64,000 nucleotides of DNA from Acinetobacter baumannii (GTDB taxonomy: Bacteria; Pseudomonadota; Gammaproteobacteria; Pseudomonadales; Moraxellaceae). A program made the translations under genes and the position numbers. The notes beneath the pieces were generated by a model. That model saw only the letters and a list, made by a program, of their open reading frames with translations, had not been told where the DNA came from and searched no databases. The DNA lies in the NCBI RefSeq assembly GCF_009759685.1, contig NZ_CP046654.1:3162001-3226000 (forward strand). The letters run 5' to 3'. Shown here piece after piece: positions 26,173-35,807 of this stretch (the first letter of the stretch is position 1; each line of letters starts with the position of its first letter).

Positions 26173-26718
26173 TTAGCGTCTACGGCTACTAGAGCGACTT
26201 CGTCCACGAGCCATACCACCTAAGGCATTCAAAACAGTTAGTTTGCTCATACTTCCTGAAGCGTGGGCATGACAAATTGCAGCAGCAAGAGCATCGGCTG
26301 CATCGGCTTGAGGTTTAATGGTCAGGTTAAGTAAACGCATTACCATCATTTGGACTTGTTCTTTATCGGCAGCACCATATCCCACTACAGATTGTTTAAT
26401 CTGGCGTGCAGTATATTCTGCAACTTGTAAATCTAAATTCACTAAAGCGGCTATAGCAGCTCCACGGGCTTGACCAAGTTTTAAGGCAGAGTCGGGGTTC
26501 TGTGCCATAAAGACTTGCTCAACCGCAGCTTCAGTAGGACCATGAAATTTCACAATTCGCTCAACACCAGCAAAAATACGCTTCAAGCGCTCTGGCATCT
26601 CTTGAGTTTCCGTTCGGATTGTACCGGCATCAACAAAACGTAGTTTACTACCATCTTTTTCAATGATTCCGTAACCTGTTAAGCGTGAACCTGGATCAAT
26701 TCCAATAATCAATGGCAT
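26173..26718 (-). CDS. ruvC: Holliday junction resolvase RuvC
   Basis: A 181-aa endonuclease that cuts Holliday junctions in the RuvABC pathway. The first catalytic Asp lies in [14 protein letters not shown], the Glu in AAVEQVF, and the C-terminal acidic pair in [16 protein letters not shown]. The C-terminal tail is Arg/Ser-rich ([12 protein letters not shown]), probably for DNA contact. It lies apart from ruvAB, alone on this strand. Length and motifs are as expected. Confidence 0.96.
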   Translation of the reverse strand: MPLIIGIDPGSRLTGYGIIEKDGSKLRFVDAGTIRTETQEMPERLKRIFAGVERIVKFHGPTEAAVEQVFMAQNPDSALKLGQARGAAIAALVNLDLQVAEYTARQIKQSVVGYGAADKEQVQMMVMRLLNLTIKPQADAADALAAAICHAHASGSMSKLTVLNALGGMARGRSRSSSRRR

Positions 26719-26947
26719 GTGAAGACTTACTTAAATAGTTTAGAGGGTATTGTTACATAGCCAAATCGGTTCTGCATGAGTAATTTAAAGAATGCTGCTA
26801 TGAATGGTTATTTTTCGGTTTTTAAGCCTAAAGATTTATATTGTCCACCCAATTTTCCATATATTCATAATGAAGAGTTTGAAATCATTTGATGTAATTC
26901 TATTTTAATGGAATACTTATCTATAATGATGGAATTGAGCTTCTTTA

Positions 26948-27541
26948 ATGGATGATATCAATATAAGGATTGCACATCGAATACGAGAGCTGCGTTTAGC
27001 ACGTGGATATACTTTAGATGTGTTAGCTGCCCGTTGCCAAGTTAGCCGTTCAGCTATTTCTTTAATTGAAAGAGGAGAAACGAGCCCTACGGCAGTTGTT
27101 CTTGAAAAACTAGCGAATGGTCTTGAAGTACCTTTAACTCAAATTTTTACGAATGAAGCGGGGAATTCATCATCTCAACCGCTTATTCGTCGGAATGAAC
27201 AAGCTGAGTGGCGAGATCCGGAAACTGGCTATATACGCCGTACAGTTTCACCTCCGAACTTAAAATTACCCTTTCAGATTGTTGAAATTGAATTTCCGCC
27301 TCATTCTCGAATTACTTATGAAACTAATGAAAGCTCTAGAGTGGTACAGCAGCAGCTTTGGGTCGTTGAAGGGAAAATTGAAATTCAATTAGGTGAAACT
27401 TCTTATGCATTAGGTCAAGGGGATTGCTTGGCAATGCAATTAGATCAACCTGTCATATACAGTAATCATTCAGCTCAAGTTGCTCGTTATATTTTAGTCG
27501 TTTCTAATCAACTCGTGCCCGCTTTTAAGGAATCTTTATGA
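26948..27541 (+). CDS. XRE-family regulator with cupin domain
   Basis: A 197-aa regulator: Xre-type helix-turn-helix at about 8-65 (LDVLAARCQVSRSAISLIERGETSPTA is the core) and a C-terminal cupin barrel at about 105-190 (VVEGKIEIQLG, LGQGDCLAMQLDQPVIYSN). Such HTH-cupin proteins sense small ligands and often control their neighbours. Here it overlaps the acetyltransferase gene by ATGA, so the two are cotranslated. Ligand unknown. Confidence 0.88.
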   Translation: MDDINIRIAHRIRELRLARGYTLDVLAARCQVSRSAISLIERGETSPTAVVLEKLANGLEVPLTQIFTNEAGNSSSQPLIRRNEQAEWRDPETGYIRRTVSPPNLKLPFQIVEIEFPPHSRITYETNESSRVVQQQLWVVEGKIEIQLGETSYALGQGDCLAMQLDQPVIYSNHSAQVARYILVVSNQLVPAFKESL

Positions 27542-28083
27542 ACTATTCCCTCGATTCTAATTTCCGTTTAATTGATTGTAATGAAGCAGAGCATGCGGCA
27601 GCAATATTAGAAATTCTAAATGATGCGATTGTTAACTCTACCGCATTGTATGACTATGTTCCCCGTTCACTTGATTCAATGAAAACATGGTTTTCGGTAA
27701 AAAGAGAAAATGGTTTCCCTGTCATTGGGGTAGTAGATGAGTCAGGTAAGTTATTAGGATTTGCCAGTTGGGGAACATTTAGAGCTTTTCCAGCTTATAA
27801 ATATACGGTTGAGCATAGTATCTATATTCATCATGAACATCGTGGCTGTGGTCTAAGTAAAGTTTTAATGCAAGCGTTAATTCAACGCGCTCAACAGGCT
27901 CAACTTCATGTGCTCATTGGTTGTATTGATGCGACAAATCAAGCCAGTATAGGCCTTCATGAGAAAATGGGCTTTACCCACGCTGGTACTTTTAAACAAG
28001 TGGGCTTTAAATTTGGGCAATGGCTTGACGCTGCTTTTTACCAACTAATTTTGAATACTCCATTTGAACCAATGGATGGATAG
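27538..28083 (+). CDS. GNAT N-acetyltransferase, phosphinothricin-acetyltransferase-like
   Basis: A 181-aa GNAT enzyme. The acetyl-CoA loop is HRGCGLSKVLMQALI (around residues 100-114), preceded by HSIYIHHEH and followed by NQASIGLHEKMGFTHAGTF, the classic motif B. This segment order and LGFASWGTFRAFPAY match the Pat/YncA (MnaT) group, which acetylates methionine-derived or phosphinothricin-like amines. The gene overlaps the cupin regulator by four bases, so its expression is coupled to it. Natural substrate unknown. Confidence 0.87.
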   Translation: MNYSLDSNFRLIDCNEAEHAAAILEILNDAIVNSTALYDYVPRSLDSMKTWFSVKRENGFPVIGVVDESGKLLGFASWGTFRAFPAYKYTVEHSIYIHHEHRGCGLSKVLMQALIQRAQQAQLHVLIGCIDATNQASIGLHEKMGFTHAGTFKQVGFKFGQWLDAAFYQLILNTPFEPMDG

Positions 28084-28108
28084 ATTATCAGTTTTTAAAA
28101 TAGCAATG

Positions 28109-28140
28109 GCCCAGATCAAAATGGTAAAAGTGAACTGGGC
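28109..28140. terminator. Weak convergent hairpin between GNAT and beta-lactamase genes
   Basis: GCCCAG at 28109-28114 pairs with CTGGGC at 28135-28140 in the 69-bp convergent gap. No strong T run follows on either strand. Confidence 0.3.
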
Positions 28141-28152
28141 TATAAACTAACT

Positions 28153-28977
28153 CTATAAAATACCTAATTGTTCTAAGCTTTTATAAGTAATCTCTTTTCG
28201 AACAGAGCTAGGTATTCCTTTTTTCATTTCTAAGTTAAGGGAGAACGCTACAATATTCCCTTGAGGCTGAACAACCCATCCAGTTAACCAGCCTACTTGT
28301 GGGTTTACATCCCATCCCCAACCACTTTTTGCGTATATTTTATTTCCATTCTTTTCTTCTATGAATAGCATGGATTGCACTTCATCTTGGACTTTTTGGC
28401 TAAATGGAAGCGTTTTATTAGCTAGCTTGTAAGCAAATTGTGCCTCTTGCTGAGGAGTAATTTTTAAAGGACCCACCAGCCAAAAATTATCGACTTGGGT
28501 ACCGATATCTGCATTGCCATAACCAACACGCTTCACTTCATTAGACATGAGTTCAAGTCCAATACGACGAGCTAAATCTTGATAAACCGGAATAGCGGAA
28601 GCTTTCATAGCATCGCCTAGGGTCATGTTCTTTTCCCATTCTGGGAATAGCCTTTTTTGCCCGTCCCACTTAAATACTTCTGTAGTGGTTGCCTTATGGT
28701 GCTCAAGGCCGATCAAAGCATTAAGCATTTTGAAGGTCGAAGCAGGTACATACTCGGTCGAAGCACGAGCAAGATCATTACCATAGCTTTGTTGAGTTTG
28801 GCCTTGTTGGATAACTAAAACACCCGTAGTGTGTGCTTCGTTAAATAAATTTTTAATTTTCTCTGCTTTTTCATCAGATTTTGAAGCACTGTGATTTGGA
28901 TTAGCAGACACTATATAAGGTGAGCAGGCTGAAATAAAAATAGCGCTTGTTATAAGTAAGAGTGCTTTAATGTTCAT
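28153..28977 (-). CDS. blaOXA-51-like: OXA-51-like class D beta-lactamase
   Basis: A 274-aa class D serine beta-lactamase intrinsic to A. baumannii. It has a signal with lipobox-like ISAC (C18), active-site STFK at S80-K83, SAI at 127-129, YGN at 153-155 and KSG at 217-219, with carbapenem-pocket W222. It hydrolyses penicillins and, weakly, carbapenems; strong resistance normally requires an upstream ISAba1 promoter, which is absent here. Residues S24, N117, N146 and N225 differ from the OXA-51 and OXA-66 sequences I remember; I do not assign an allele number. Intact gene. Confidence 0.97.
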   Translation of the reverse strand: MNIKALLLITSAIFISACSPYIVSANPNHSASKSDEKAEKIKNLFNEAHTTGVLVIQQGQTQQSYGNDLARASTEYVPASTFKMLNALIGLEHHKATTTEVFKWDGQKRLFPEWEKNMTLGDAMKASAIPVYQDLARRIGLELMSNEVKRVGYGNADIGTQVDNFWLVGPLKITPQQEAQFAYKLANKTLPFSQKVQDEVQSMLFIEEKNGNKIYAKSGWGWDVNPQVGWLTGWVVQPQGNIVAFSLNLEMKKGIPSSVRKEITYKSLEQLGIL

Positions 28978-29375
28978 AAGACTTATAAGATTGAATTTGA
29001 AGTTTAGCTAATTAATGTAACTTGAGTAGATCAATTATTAGATATCAAAAATGTAAGTTAAATTTTATAGAAAAGCTGCTAATAGATAAAAGCATCGGCC
29101 AATTCATGAAAAAATTGCAATCTTGTAGAAAAAACACTTGATAAAGTTGATATAGCACTCATTAATAATAGAGTATGACTGTTTTATTAAGTTAGAATCA
29201 GTCTTATTTATAGTATTGCAGAACCTTAGTTTAGCTATGATTTTAGGTTACAACAAAAACATTGTCTAAGCTTCGCAACTAAATTTAATCCATGATTTCA
29301 AATGAAAAATGGATAAGTTTAGTTAAGTAGTAACAACTGCAATGAATTTTCTTTTTGAGATAGATAAAGTTTTAC
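28978..29375. promoter_or_regulatory. Native promoter region of OXA-51-like gene and fxsA
   Basis: 398 bp between two divergent genes, AT-rich and without any insertion sequence, terminal repeat or target-site duplication. It contains the native, weak beta-lactamase promoter on the minus strand and the fxsA promoter on the plus strand; individual boxes are not clear enough to place. Confidence 0.5.
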
Positions 29376-29936
29376 ATGAATTTACTTCTTATTGTGGTTC
29401 TGGGCGCGATTGTTGAAATTGCCGTATGGATTGGCGTAGCACAGTTCATCAGTGGATGGTATGTGTTTTTCTGGTTCATTATTGCTTTCTTTATTGGTCT
29501 AACGCTTATTCGTAATAGTACGGCTGGTATTATGCCGCAACTACAACAAATGCAGATGACTGGACAATTGGGTAATGATCCGACTGTGACTAAAAAATTA
29601 GCTTATGCTTTTGCTGGTTTTTTATTAATGTTGCCAGGTTTGGTATCGGATGTATTAGCGCTCTTAATTCTTATTCCGGGCGTGCAAACTGCGTTTCGTA
29701 ATATTGCAATGAGAACACTCGCAAAACGTCAGCAAGCCATGATGAACAAAATGATGGGCGGCATGGGTGGTGCAGGTGCTGGTCAAAACCCATTTGCAGA
29801 TTTAATGCGTCAAATGCAGGATATGCAGAATCAACAAGGTGGTGGTAGCCAATATCATGATTCTAGTATTATTGATGGCGAAGCGAGAGAAGTTACTCCA
29901 GACCACAAGAAAATTGAGCATAAAAATAAAGATTAA
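29376..29936 (+). CDS. fxsA: FxsA-family membrane protein
   Basis: A 186-aa protein with two or more N-terminal membrane helices (AIVEIAVWIGVAQFISGWYVFFWFIIAFFIGLTLI is interrupted as helices 5-28 and 30-45) and a third helix near 70-90 (LLMLPGLVSDVLALLILIPG). The glycine- and methionine-rich C-terminal region (MNKMMGGMGGAGAG) is cytoplasmic. FxsA in E. coli reduces exclusion of phage T7 by F plasmids; the native cell role is unknown. A strong terminator follows. Confidence 0.85.
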   Translation: MNLLLIVVLGAIVEIAVWIGVAQFISGWYVFFWFIIAFFIGLTLIRNSTAGIMPQLQQMQMTGQLGNDPTVTKKLAYAFAGFLLMLPGLVSDVLALLILIPGVQTAFRNIAMRTLAKRQQAMMNKMMGGMGGAGAGQNPFADLMRQMQDMQNQQGGGSQYHDSSIIDGEAREVTPDHKKIEHKNKD

Positions 29937-29950
29937 TTAATCTATTATAC

Positions 29951-29987
29951 AAAAAGGGTCTAAATCTAAAAGATTTAGGCCCTTTTT
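29951..29987. terminator. Bidirectional terminator after fxsA
   Basis: AAAAAGGG and CCCTTTTT arms with inner CTAAATCT/AGATTTAG pairing form a long stem, 14 bases after the fxsA stop, also suited to the convergent small gene. Confidence 0.85.
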
Positions 29988-29999
29988 AATTTATAACAA

Positions 30000-30185
30000 T
30001 TAATCATCTGAAGTTTCAGAAATATCTGCTTTTGCTTGAATCATCTCGTTTTGATTATCTTGGAGCTTAGTTTGAGGTTGATACTTGTTTGAAGGCAGAG
30101 CTACTTGCTTGTTTTCAGATTGTTGATATTTTCGGCTTCTATTGGCTCTTTCACGAAAGCCACCTTTATTAATGAGCTGTGTCAT
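30000..30185 (-). CDS. Small basic hypothetical protein, 61 aa
   Basis: A 61-residue hydrophilic protein rich in Gln, Lys, Arg and Asn (GGFRERANRSRKYQQ) with an acidic end ISETSDD. It looks intrinsically disordered. RBS evidence is weak (GGCG before the ATG). The shared terminator at 29951-29987 would end its transcript. It could be a real Acinetobacter-specific small protein, or chance; no family recognised. Confidence 0.4.
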   Translation of the reverse strand: MTQLINKGGFRERANRSRKYQQSENKQVALPSNKYQPQTKLQDNQNEMIQAKADISETSDD

Positions 30186-30443
30186 AAATTCGCCTAGAAA
30201 ATAAAATATATTCCTATTTTAACAAATTCAACAAAATATCAAAATAAGAAAAATAGTGCTAAAAAAATAATATTTAGTCTATCTCTTTGTATAAATTAAA
30301 TATTTGAAGTTTGAACGGATTGTTCATTCAGATTGAATTATCTTTTCATTTCACATAGGATAAATATAAAGGATGTATAAATTTAAAAATGTAGCAAACC
30401 TATTAAAACAACAACGGTTGAAGTGAGGGAAGGAGGGTTACCT

Positions 30444-30692
30444 ATGCTATATCAATATCATTGTGCTTGTTGCGACAAAGTTGTGGCATCAACTGATAAA
30501 TCATGTCCATATTGCGGTTCACACCATATTCGTAGTCCATATGGCCTATGGATGTTTTGTGTGATGGCTTGTCTAGCAGTTGTTGTCGTATTCAAAGTTG
30601 TTCATCTTTATATCCAGAATCATCAAGATACACCTGTGCAATCGACTCTGTTAGATGTATTAAATGAAGGTGATAAGAGCACAAAACAATAA
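30444..30692 (+). CDS. Zinc-ribbon membrane protein, 82 aa
   Basis: ATG 30444 is preceded by AGGAGG at 30431-30436 with seven-base spacing, so the in-frame GTG at 30423 is not used. The N-terminus has a zinc-ribbon pattern: C7-x2-C10 and C21-x2-C24 (CPYCGSHH). One membrane helix follows at about 31-52 (MFCVMACLAVVVVFKVVHLYI), with a short acidic outer tail. Topology suggests a cytoplasmic metal-binding knuckle anchored to the inner membrane. Function unknown. Confidence 0.6.
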   Translation: MLYQYHCACCDKVVASTDKSCPYCGSHHIRSPYGLWMFCVMACLAVVVVFKVVHLYIQNHQDTPVQSTLLDVLNEGDKSTKQ

Positions 30693-30775
30693 TATTGCTT
30701 AATACTCACTACATGCCTTTAAATAATGTATGTTGAAGGGGCTGTTGTTTAATTTTAATCAAATACAAAAATAAT

Positions 30776-30803
30776 AAAAAAGCCCGCTGAAGAGCGGGCT
30801 TTT
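30776..30803. terminator. Terminator of metK
   Basis: AAAAAGCCCGCT and AGCGGGCTTTT form a GC stem with T run on both strands, 13 bases after the metK stop. Confidence 0.85.
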
Positions 30804-30815
30804 AATATAATCAGC

Positions 30816-31982
30816 TTAAAGGCCTGCGGCATCTTTAAGTGCTTCAACTTTATCAGTTTTTTCCCATGTAAATGCAGTATCTGAACCTTCACGACCAAAG
30901 TGGCCGTAAGCAGCTGTTTGTTTATACATAGGTTGAATTAGGTTAAGCATGCGAGTAATACCAAACGGACGTAAATCGAAATGTTCACGTACTAACTGGA
31001 TAATTAACTCATCAGAAACTTTTGCAGTACCAAAAGTATTGATTGAAATAGAAGTTGGCTCTGCAACACCAATTGCATAACTCACCTGAATTTCACATTT
31101 GTCCGCAAGACCAGCAGCAACAATATTTTTAGCTACATAACGACCAGCATACGCAGCTGAACGGTCTACTTTAGATGGATCTTTACCAGAGAATGCACCA
31201 CCGCCGTGACGAGCCATACCGCCATAAGTATCAACGATGATTTTACGGCCAGTTAAACCACAGTCACCCACAGGTCCACCGATAACAAACATACCAGTCG
31301 GGTTAATGTGGAATTTAGTTGCTGCATGGAACATTTCAGCAGGAATGATCGGTTTAATGATTTCTTCAATTACAGCTTCTTTAAGCTGAGTTTGAGTAAT
31401 TTCAGGATCATGCTGTGTAGAAAGTACTACTGCGTCTAAACGTACAGGTTTGCCATTTTCATAAGCAAAAGTTACCTGACTTTTTGCATCTGGACGTAAC
31501 CATGGTAATGCGCCTGAACGACGAAGTTCAGCTTGGCGTTCCATTAAACGGTGAGCATAAGAAATAGGGGCTGGCATAAGCACGTCGGTTTCACGGCTTG
31601 CATAACCAAACATTAAACCTTGGTCTCCAGCACCTTGGTCTTCAGGTTTTTGGCGGTCTACACCTTGTGCAATCTCTGGTGATTGTTTACCAATCATGTT
31701 GATTACAGCACAAGTTGAACCATCAAAGCCTAAATCTGAATGGTGATAGCCGATACCGTTAACAGTTTGGCGAACAACAGCTTCTACATCAATATTCGCA
31801 GTTGTTGTGATTTCACCTGCAAGTACAACAGCGCCTGTTTTTACCAGTGTTTCACAAGCAACACGTGCGTATGGGTCTTCTTTTAAGATTGCATCCAAAA
31901 TAGCGTCGCTAATTTGGTCGGCCATTTTATCGGGATGACCTTCGCTTACAGATTCCGAGGTAAAAACAGCGTACTCGCGCAT
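30816..31982 (-). CDS. metK: S-adenosylmethionine synthetase
   Basis: A 388-aa cytoplasmic enzyme that makes SAM from methionine and ATP. Visible signatures are [21 protein letters not shown] at the N-terminus in two halves, [12 protein letters not shown] near 119-130, and [16 protein letters not shown] near 261-276 with the phosphate-binding loop. Length matches the family. It is monocistronic, with divergent tktA 524 bp away and its own terminator. No SAM riboswitch was recognised upstream. Confidence 0.97.
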   Translation of the reverse strand: MREYAVFTSESVSEGHPDKMADQISDAILDAILKEDPYARVACETLVKTGAVVLAGEITTTANIDVEAVVRQTVNGIGYHHSDLGFDGSTCAVINMIGKQSPEIAQGVDRQKPEDQGAGDQGLMFGYASRETDVLMPAPISYAHRLMERQAELRRSGALPWLRPDAKSQVTFAYENGKPVRLDAVVLSTQHDPEITQTQLKEAVIEEIIKPIIPAEMFHAATKFHINPTGMFVIGGPVGDCGLTGRKIIVDTYGGMARHGGGAFSGKDPSKVDRSAAYAGRYVAKNIVAAGLADKCEIQVSYAIGVAEPTSISINTFGTAKVSDELIIQLVREHFDLRPFGITRMLNLIQPMYKQTAAYGHFGREGSDTAFTWEKTDKVEALKDAAGL

Positions 31983-32506
31983 GAAAGTCCTATCTTGGTT
32001 ATTTCAAAAAGACATAATATGTTACATCGACTTGAGCTTGAGGACCAGTTCATACTGACTAAAAAGCATGAATTTCTTTCATTTCTACTATGTTTTAATT
32101 GATATGTGTATCAGGAAAATTGATATAGATAGATGAAAATTAATCATTTTTATATTAGAGTTTTAATAAAATGTTTAAATTTTAAACATTTGATTTTGTT
32201 AAATATTAATCAAGAAGATTTAGACTATGAAGTGAAAAGCTATAAATAAAGAAAATAAATACAACTCTATATGTTGATTAAGAGGAAGAAGCTTACAATC
32301 GTTGAGCATGGAAATAAGTATAAATACTATTGTTTTACACAGCTTAAGAATCTAAATGTTTTTTGAGTAACCAAGAAATAGTTAAAAATAAAGAAATATA
32401 CAGTGTTGGGGTTTACCCCTAGGCGTTTTTTTAAGACAATATAGCGGCATTGAATGGTTATTCATCTTCTTCTTTTCATCAATCTATTAAAATTGGATTC
32501 TGATCT
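31983..32506. promoter_or_regulatory. Divergent promoter region of metK and tktA
   Basis: 524 bp, AT-rich. It must hold both promoters. No SAM-binding riboswitch fold, tRNA, or credible small ORF with RBS was seen. A C-rich TTTACCCCTAGGCG element at 32411-32424 stands out of the AT background upstream of tktA, meaning unknown. Confidence 0.4.
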
Positions 32507-34495
32507 ATGACGACCCCTTTAAACGAACGTCGTATTGCAAACGCAATTCGTGTATTGGCAATGGATGCTGTGCAACAGGCAAACTCAGGGCATCCGGGTG
32601 CTCCAATGGGGATGGCAGATATTGCTGATGTCGTCTGGCGCGAGTTTTTAAATCACAACCCAAATAATCCACAATGGGCAAACCGTGACCGTTTTGTTTT
32701 ATCAAATGGCCATGGTTCAATGTTGCAATATGCTTTGCTTCATTTAACAGGTTATGATCTTTCAATTGAAGATTTAAAACAATTCCGTCAATTGCACTCA
32801 AAAACTCCTGGTCATCCTGAATATGGTTACGCTCCAGGAATTGAAACAACGACAGGTCCTTTGGGTCAAGGTATTGCGAACGCTGTTGGTTTTGCATTAG
32901 CAGAAAAAACTTTAGCTGCTCAGTTCAATAAAGATGACTTAAAAGTAGTTGATCACTTCACCTATTGTTTCTTAGGTGATGGCTGTTTAATGGAAGGTAT
33001 TTCTCATGAAGTATGTTCTTTAGCAGGTACTTTACAGCTTGGTAAATTGATTGCTTATTATGATGATAACGGCATTTCGATTGATGGTGAAGTAGAAGGC
33101 TGGTTCAGTGATGACACTGAAGAGCGTTTCAAGTCTTATGGTTGGCAAGTTCTTCGTGTAGATGGCCACGATGCTGATGCGATTCGTCAAGCAACAGTTG
33201 AAGCTAAAGCAGAAACTCAAAAACCAACGATTATTATTTGTAAAACAATTATTGGCTTAGGTTCTCCAAACAAGCAAGGTAAAGAAGACTGTCACGGTGC
33301 ACCACTGGGTAAAGATGAAATTACCTTAACTCGTGAAGCTTTAGGTTGGACTGAAGAAGCATTTGTTATTCCTGCTGATGTATATGCTGCATGGGATGCT
33401 AAAGCAAAAGGTAATGAAGCTGAAGCAGCTTGGAATGAAGTATTTGCTCAATACCAAGCAAAATATCCAACGGAAGCGGCTGAGTTACTTCGTCGTATTA
33501 GCGGTGACTTACCAGCAGAATTTTCAGCTCAAGCAGATGCATTTATTCGTGAAACAAATGCTAAAGCTGAGACTGTAGCAACTCGTAAAGCGAGCCAAAA
33601 CACATTACAAGCATTTGGTCCTTTATTACCTGAATTATTAGGTGGTTCTGCGGACTTGGCAGGTTCTAACTTAACACTTTGGAAAGGTTGCCAAGGCGTT
33701 CAAGAAAACCCGGCTGGTAACTACGTATATTATGGTGTACGTGAGTTCGGTATGACTGCAATCGCTAACGGTGTTGCATTGCATGGCGGCTTCATTCCTT
33801 ACGTTGCAACGTTCTTAATGTTTATGGAATATGCACGTAATGCGGTACGTATGTCTGCATTAATGAAACAGCGCGTGATTCATGTGTACACACATGACTC
33901 AATCGGTTTAGGTGAAGATGGTCCAACACACCAACCAATTGAACAAATTGCTTCTTTACGTGGCACACCAAACTTAAATACTTGGCGTCCTGCTGATACT
34001 GTAGAAACAGCAATTGCGTGGAAATCTGCTTTAGAGCGTAAAGATGGCCCTACAGCACTTATTTTCTCTCGTCAAAACTTACCATTCCAAACGCGTACTG
34101 AAGAGCAAATCCAAAATGCGGCAAAAGGTGGTTATGTTCTTGCTCAAGAGAAAGGTGAGTTGAAAGCAATTATTATTGCTACTGGTTCAGAAGTTTCTTT
34201 GGCAATGGAAGCTTATGCTCAACTTGAAGGTGTTCGTGTTGTTTCTATGCCATGTGCAGAAGAGTTCATGAAACAAGATGCTGCATATCGTGAAGCAGTA
34301 TTACCAGCTCATATTCGTGCACGTGTTGCTGTAGAAGCTGCTCACGTTGACTACTGGTGGAAGTTTGTTGGTCTGGATGGCAAAGTAATCGGTATGACAA
34401 CTTATGGTGAGTCAGCACCAGCAAAAGACTTGTTCCAATTCTTCGGTATTACAACTGAGGCTGTAGTTGCTGCGGTGAAAGAGTTAACTGCTTAA
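32507..34495 (+). CDS. tktA: Transketolase
   Basis: A 662-aa thiamine-diphosphate enzyme of the pentose phosphate pathway. The N-terminal PP domain has the ThDP motif [13 protein letters not shown] near 152-164 (GDG-x-NN-type) and [11 protein letters not shown] near 27. The central Pyr domain begins near 355 and has [15 protein letters not shown] near 408. The C-terminal domain follows. It moves two-carbon units between sugar phosphates. Length is the family norm (about 663). Single-gene unit, terminator directly after. Confidence 0.96.
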   Translation: MTTPLNERRIANAIRVLAMDAVQQANSGHPGAPMGMADIADVVWREFLNHNPNNPQWANRDRFVLSNGHGSMLQYALLHLTGYDLSIEDLKQFRQLHSKTPGHPEYGYAPGIETTTGPLGQGIANAVGFALAEKTLAAQFNKDDLKVVDHFTYCFLGDGCLMEGISHEVCSLAGTLQLGKLIAYYDDNGISIDGEVEGWFSDDTEERFKSYGWQVLRVDGHDADAIRQATVEAKAETQKPTIIICKTIIGLGSPNKQGKEDCHGAPLGKDEITLTREALGWTEEAFVIPADVYAAWDAKAKGNEAEAAWNEVFAQYQAKYPTEAAELLRRISGDLPAEFSAQADAFIRETNAKAETVATRKASQNTLQAFGPLLPELLGGSADLAGSNLTLWKGCQGVQENPAGNYVYYGVREFGMTAIANGVALHGGFIPYVATFLMFMEYARNAVRMSALMKQRVIHVYTHDSIGLGEDGPTHQPIEQIASLRGTPNLNTWRPADTVETAIAWKSALERKDGPTALIFSRQNLPFQTRTEEQIQNAAKGGYVLAQEKGELKAIIIATGSEVSLAMEAYAQLEGVRVVSMPCAEEFMKQDAAYREAVLPAHIRARVAVEAAHVDYWWKFVGLDGKVIGMTTYGESAPAKDLFQFFGITTEAVVAAVKELTA

Positions 34496-34510
34496 TCTTT
34501 TGAGCAGAAT

Positions 34511-34540
34511 AAAAAGCGTCCCGATTGGGGCGCTTTTTTT
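34511..34540. terminator. Terminator after tktA
   Basis: AAAAAGCG...CGCTTTTTTT hairpin with near-perfect inner pairing and long T run, 15 bases after the tktA stop; also near the OsmC stop on the other strand. Confidence 0.85.
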
Positions 34541-34549
34541 ATGGGCTAT

Positions 34550-34957
34550 TTAAATGTTAAGTTCAGTTTGGATCGTAATATTAGAAGTTAAAAGCTTATG
34601 AATAGGGCAGTTTCCAGCAACTTTTAATAATCTTTTATGCTGATCCTCAGTAAATTCACCTTTTAGAGTAATTTTACGCTCAATATTATTTTGACCTGCT
34701 TCTGGATCACCATTTGGATTTAATGCTAAATCAACTTGTACATGCTCAATTTTGATGCCTTTGTGATTTGCATACATCTCTAGTGTAATTGTAGTGCAAG
34801 CTCCTAAAGCCGATAATAAAAGCTGAACCGGATTTGGAGCTGTATCTTGTCCACCTTTATCGGTGGGTTCATCTGCAAACCATTGATGACCCGAAGGATC
34901 GGTAAGTGTTACTCGATAAGGAGTTGAAGTACTTTGTGCTTGGGCAGTGTTAACCAT
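34550..34957 (-). CDS. OsmC-family peroxidase-like protein
   Basis: A 135-aa OsmC/Ohr-fold protein. The two conserved active-site cysteines are present, in LGACTTITLEMYA (about C53) and AGNCPIHKLL (about C117). A buried Arg typical of Ohr is not obvious; the sequence is closer to the YhfA/SACOL-type OsmC group. It would reduce organic hydroperoxides or bind related electrophiles. It is divergent from the YceI gene. Confidence 0.88.
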   Translation of the reverse strand: MVNTAQAQSTSTPYRVTLTDPSGHQWFADEPTDKGGQDTAPNPVQLLLSALGACTTITLEMYANHKGIKIEHVQVDLALNPNGDPEAGQNNIERKITLKGEFTEDQHKRLLKVAGNCPIHKLLTSNITIQTELNI

Positions 34958-35171
34958 GTTTTACCTTGTTATTTATCAATAAAATCGTAGTAAAAATTAA
35001 TAAATCTGAAAGCTTCGAATAGAAGAATACCTATACTTTATAATATGGTTTTTGAATAACAACTGTAACGCTTTTATTGTTGCATGGATGAAACATATCG
35101 TTTTATAAAGAATAGTGAATTAAATTACTTGATGTATACACTAACGACTATATCAATAAAGGATACGAAAA

Positions 35172-35762
35172 ATGCATCTTAAAACATTAAGCTTCGGTTT
35201 AGCAGTAGCATTGGCAAGTACAGTTACATTAGCTGCACCAGTGGACTATAAAATTGATCCAACACACACAGCTACTGTTTTCTCGTGGAATCACTTCGGC
35301 TTTTCAACTCCAAGTGCTAACTTCTCAGACATCCAAGGTGTAATTAAAGTTGATAATGCTAAACCAGCAAACTCATCTGTAAATGTGACCATTCCTTTAA
35401 GCAGTGTGAATACAAACGTACCTGCTTTAGATAAAGAGTTCCAAGAAGAAGCTTGGTTTAATGCGGCTAAATACCCAAACATTACTTTCAAAAGTACGAA
35501 AGTAGAAACGAAAGACAAAAAGCATTTCAAAATTACTGGTGATTTGACTGTTAAAGGTATTACTAAGCCAGTTGTACTTGATGCTGTCTTAAATAAGCAA
35601 GGCGAGCACCCAATGGCAAAAGTTCCAGCGATTGGTTTTAACGCGACAACTTCGTTCAACCGCTCTGACTTTGGTTTAGGTAACTATGTGCCGAATGTAG
35701 GTGATAAGATCACTGTAAACATTACAACTGAAGCAACTGCGGCTAGTGCAGCTAAAAAATAA
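35172..35762 (+). CDS. YceI-family periplasmic protein
   Basis: A 196-aa exported protein: signal peptide 1-21 ending LAA-PVDY, then a YceI lipocalin-like barrel with IDPTHTATVFSWNHFGFST and a family-typical KYPNITFKSTK followed by FKITGDLTVKGITKPV. YceI proteins bind isoprenoid-type lipids in the periplasm and some are induced by stress or high pH. The C-terminal NRSDFGLGNYVPNVGD segment is conserved. Ligand here unknown; terminator follows. Confidence 0.9.
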   Translation: MHLKTLSFGLAVALASTVTLAAPVDYKIDPTHTATVFSWNHFGFSTPSANFSDIQGVIKVDNAKPANSSVNVTIPLSSVNTNVPALDKEFQEEAWFNAAKYPNITFKSTKVETKDKKHFKITGDLTVKGITKPVVLDAVLNKQGEHPMAKVPAIGFNATTSFNRSDFGLGNYVPNVGDKITVNITTEATAASAAKK

Positions 35763-35776
35763 GTTGTAAGTTTTCT

Positions 35777-35805
35777 AAAAAAGTCCTCAACTTGAGGACT
35801 TTTTT
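35777..35805. terminator. Bidirectional terminator between YceI and LRAT genes
   Basis: AAGTCCTCAA and TTGAGGACTT arms, A and T runs both sides, between convergent stops. Confidence 0.85.
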
Positions 35806-35807
35806 AA

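Noticed and set aside
28978..29375. ISAba1 upstream of the OXA-51-like gene
   Set aside because: No terminal inverted repeats, transposase fragment or target duplication.
31983..32506. SAM riboswitch upstream of metK
   Set aside because: No SAM-box-like conserved helices or terminator/antiterminator could be traced.
32505..32897. 130-aa minus-strand frame opposite tktA
   Set aside because: It is antisense to a strongly conserved transketolase region; frame likely arises from codon bias.
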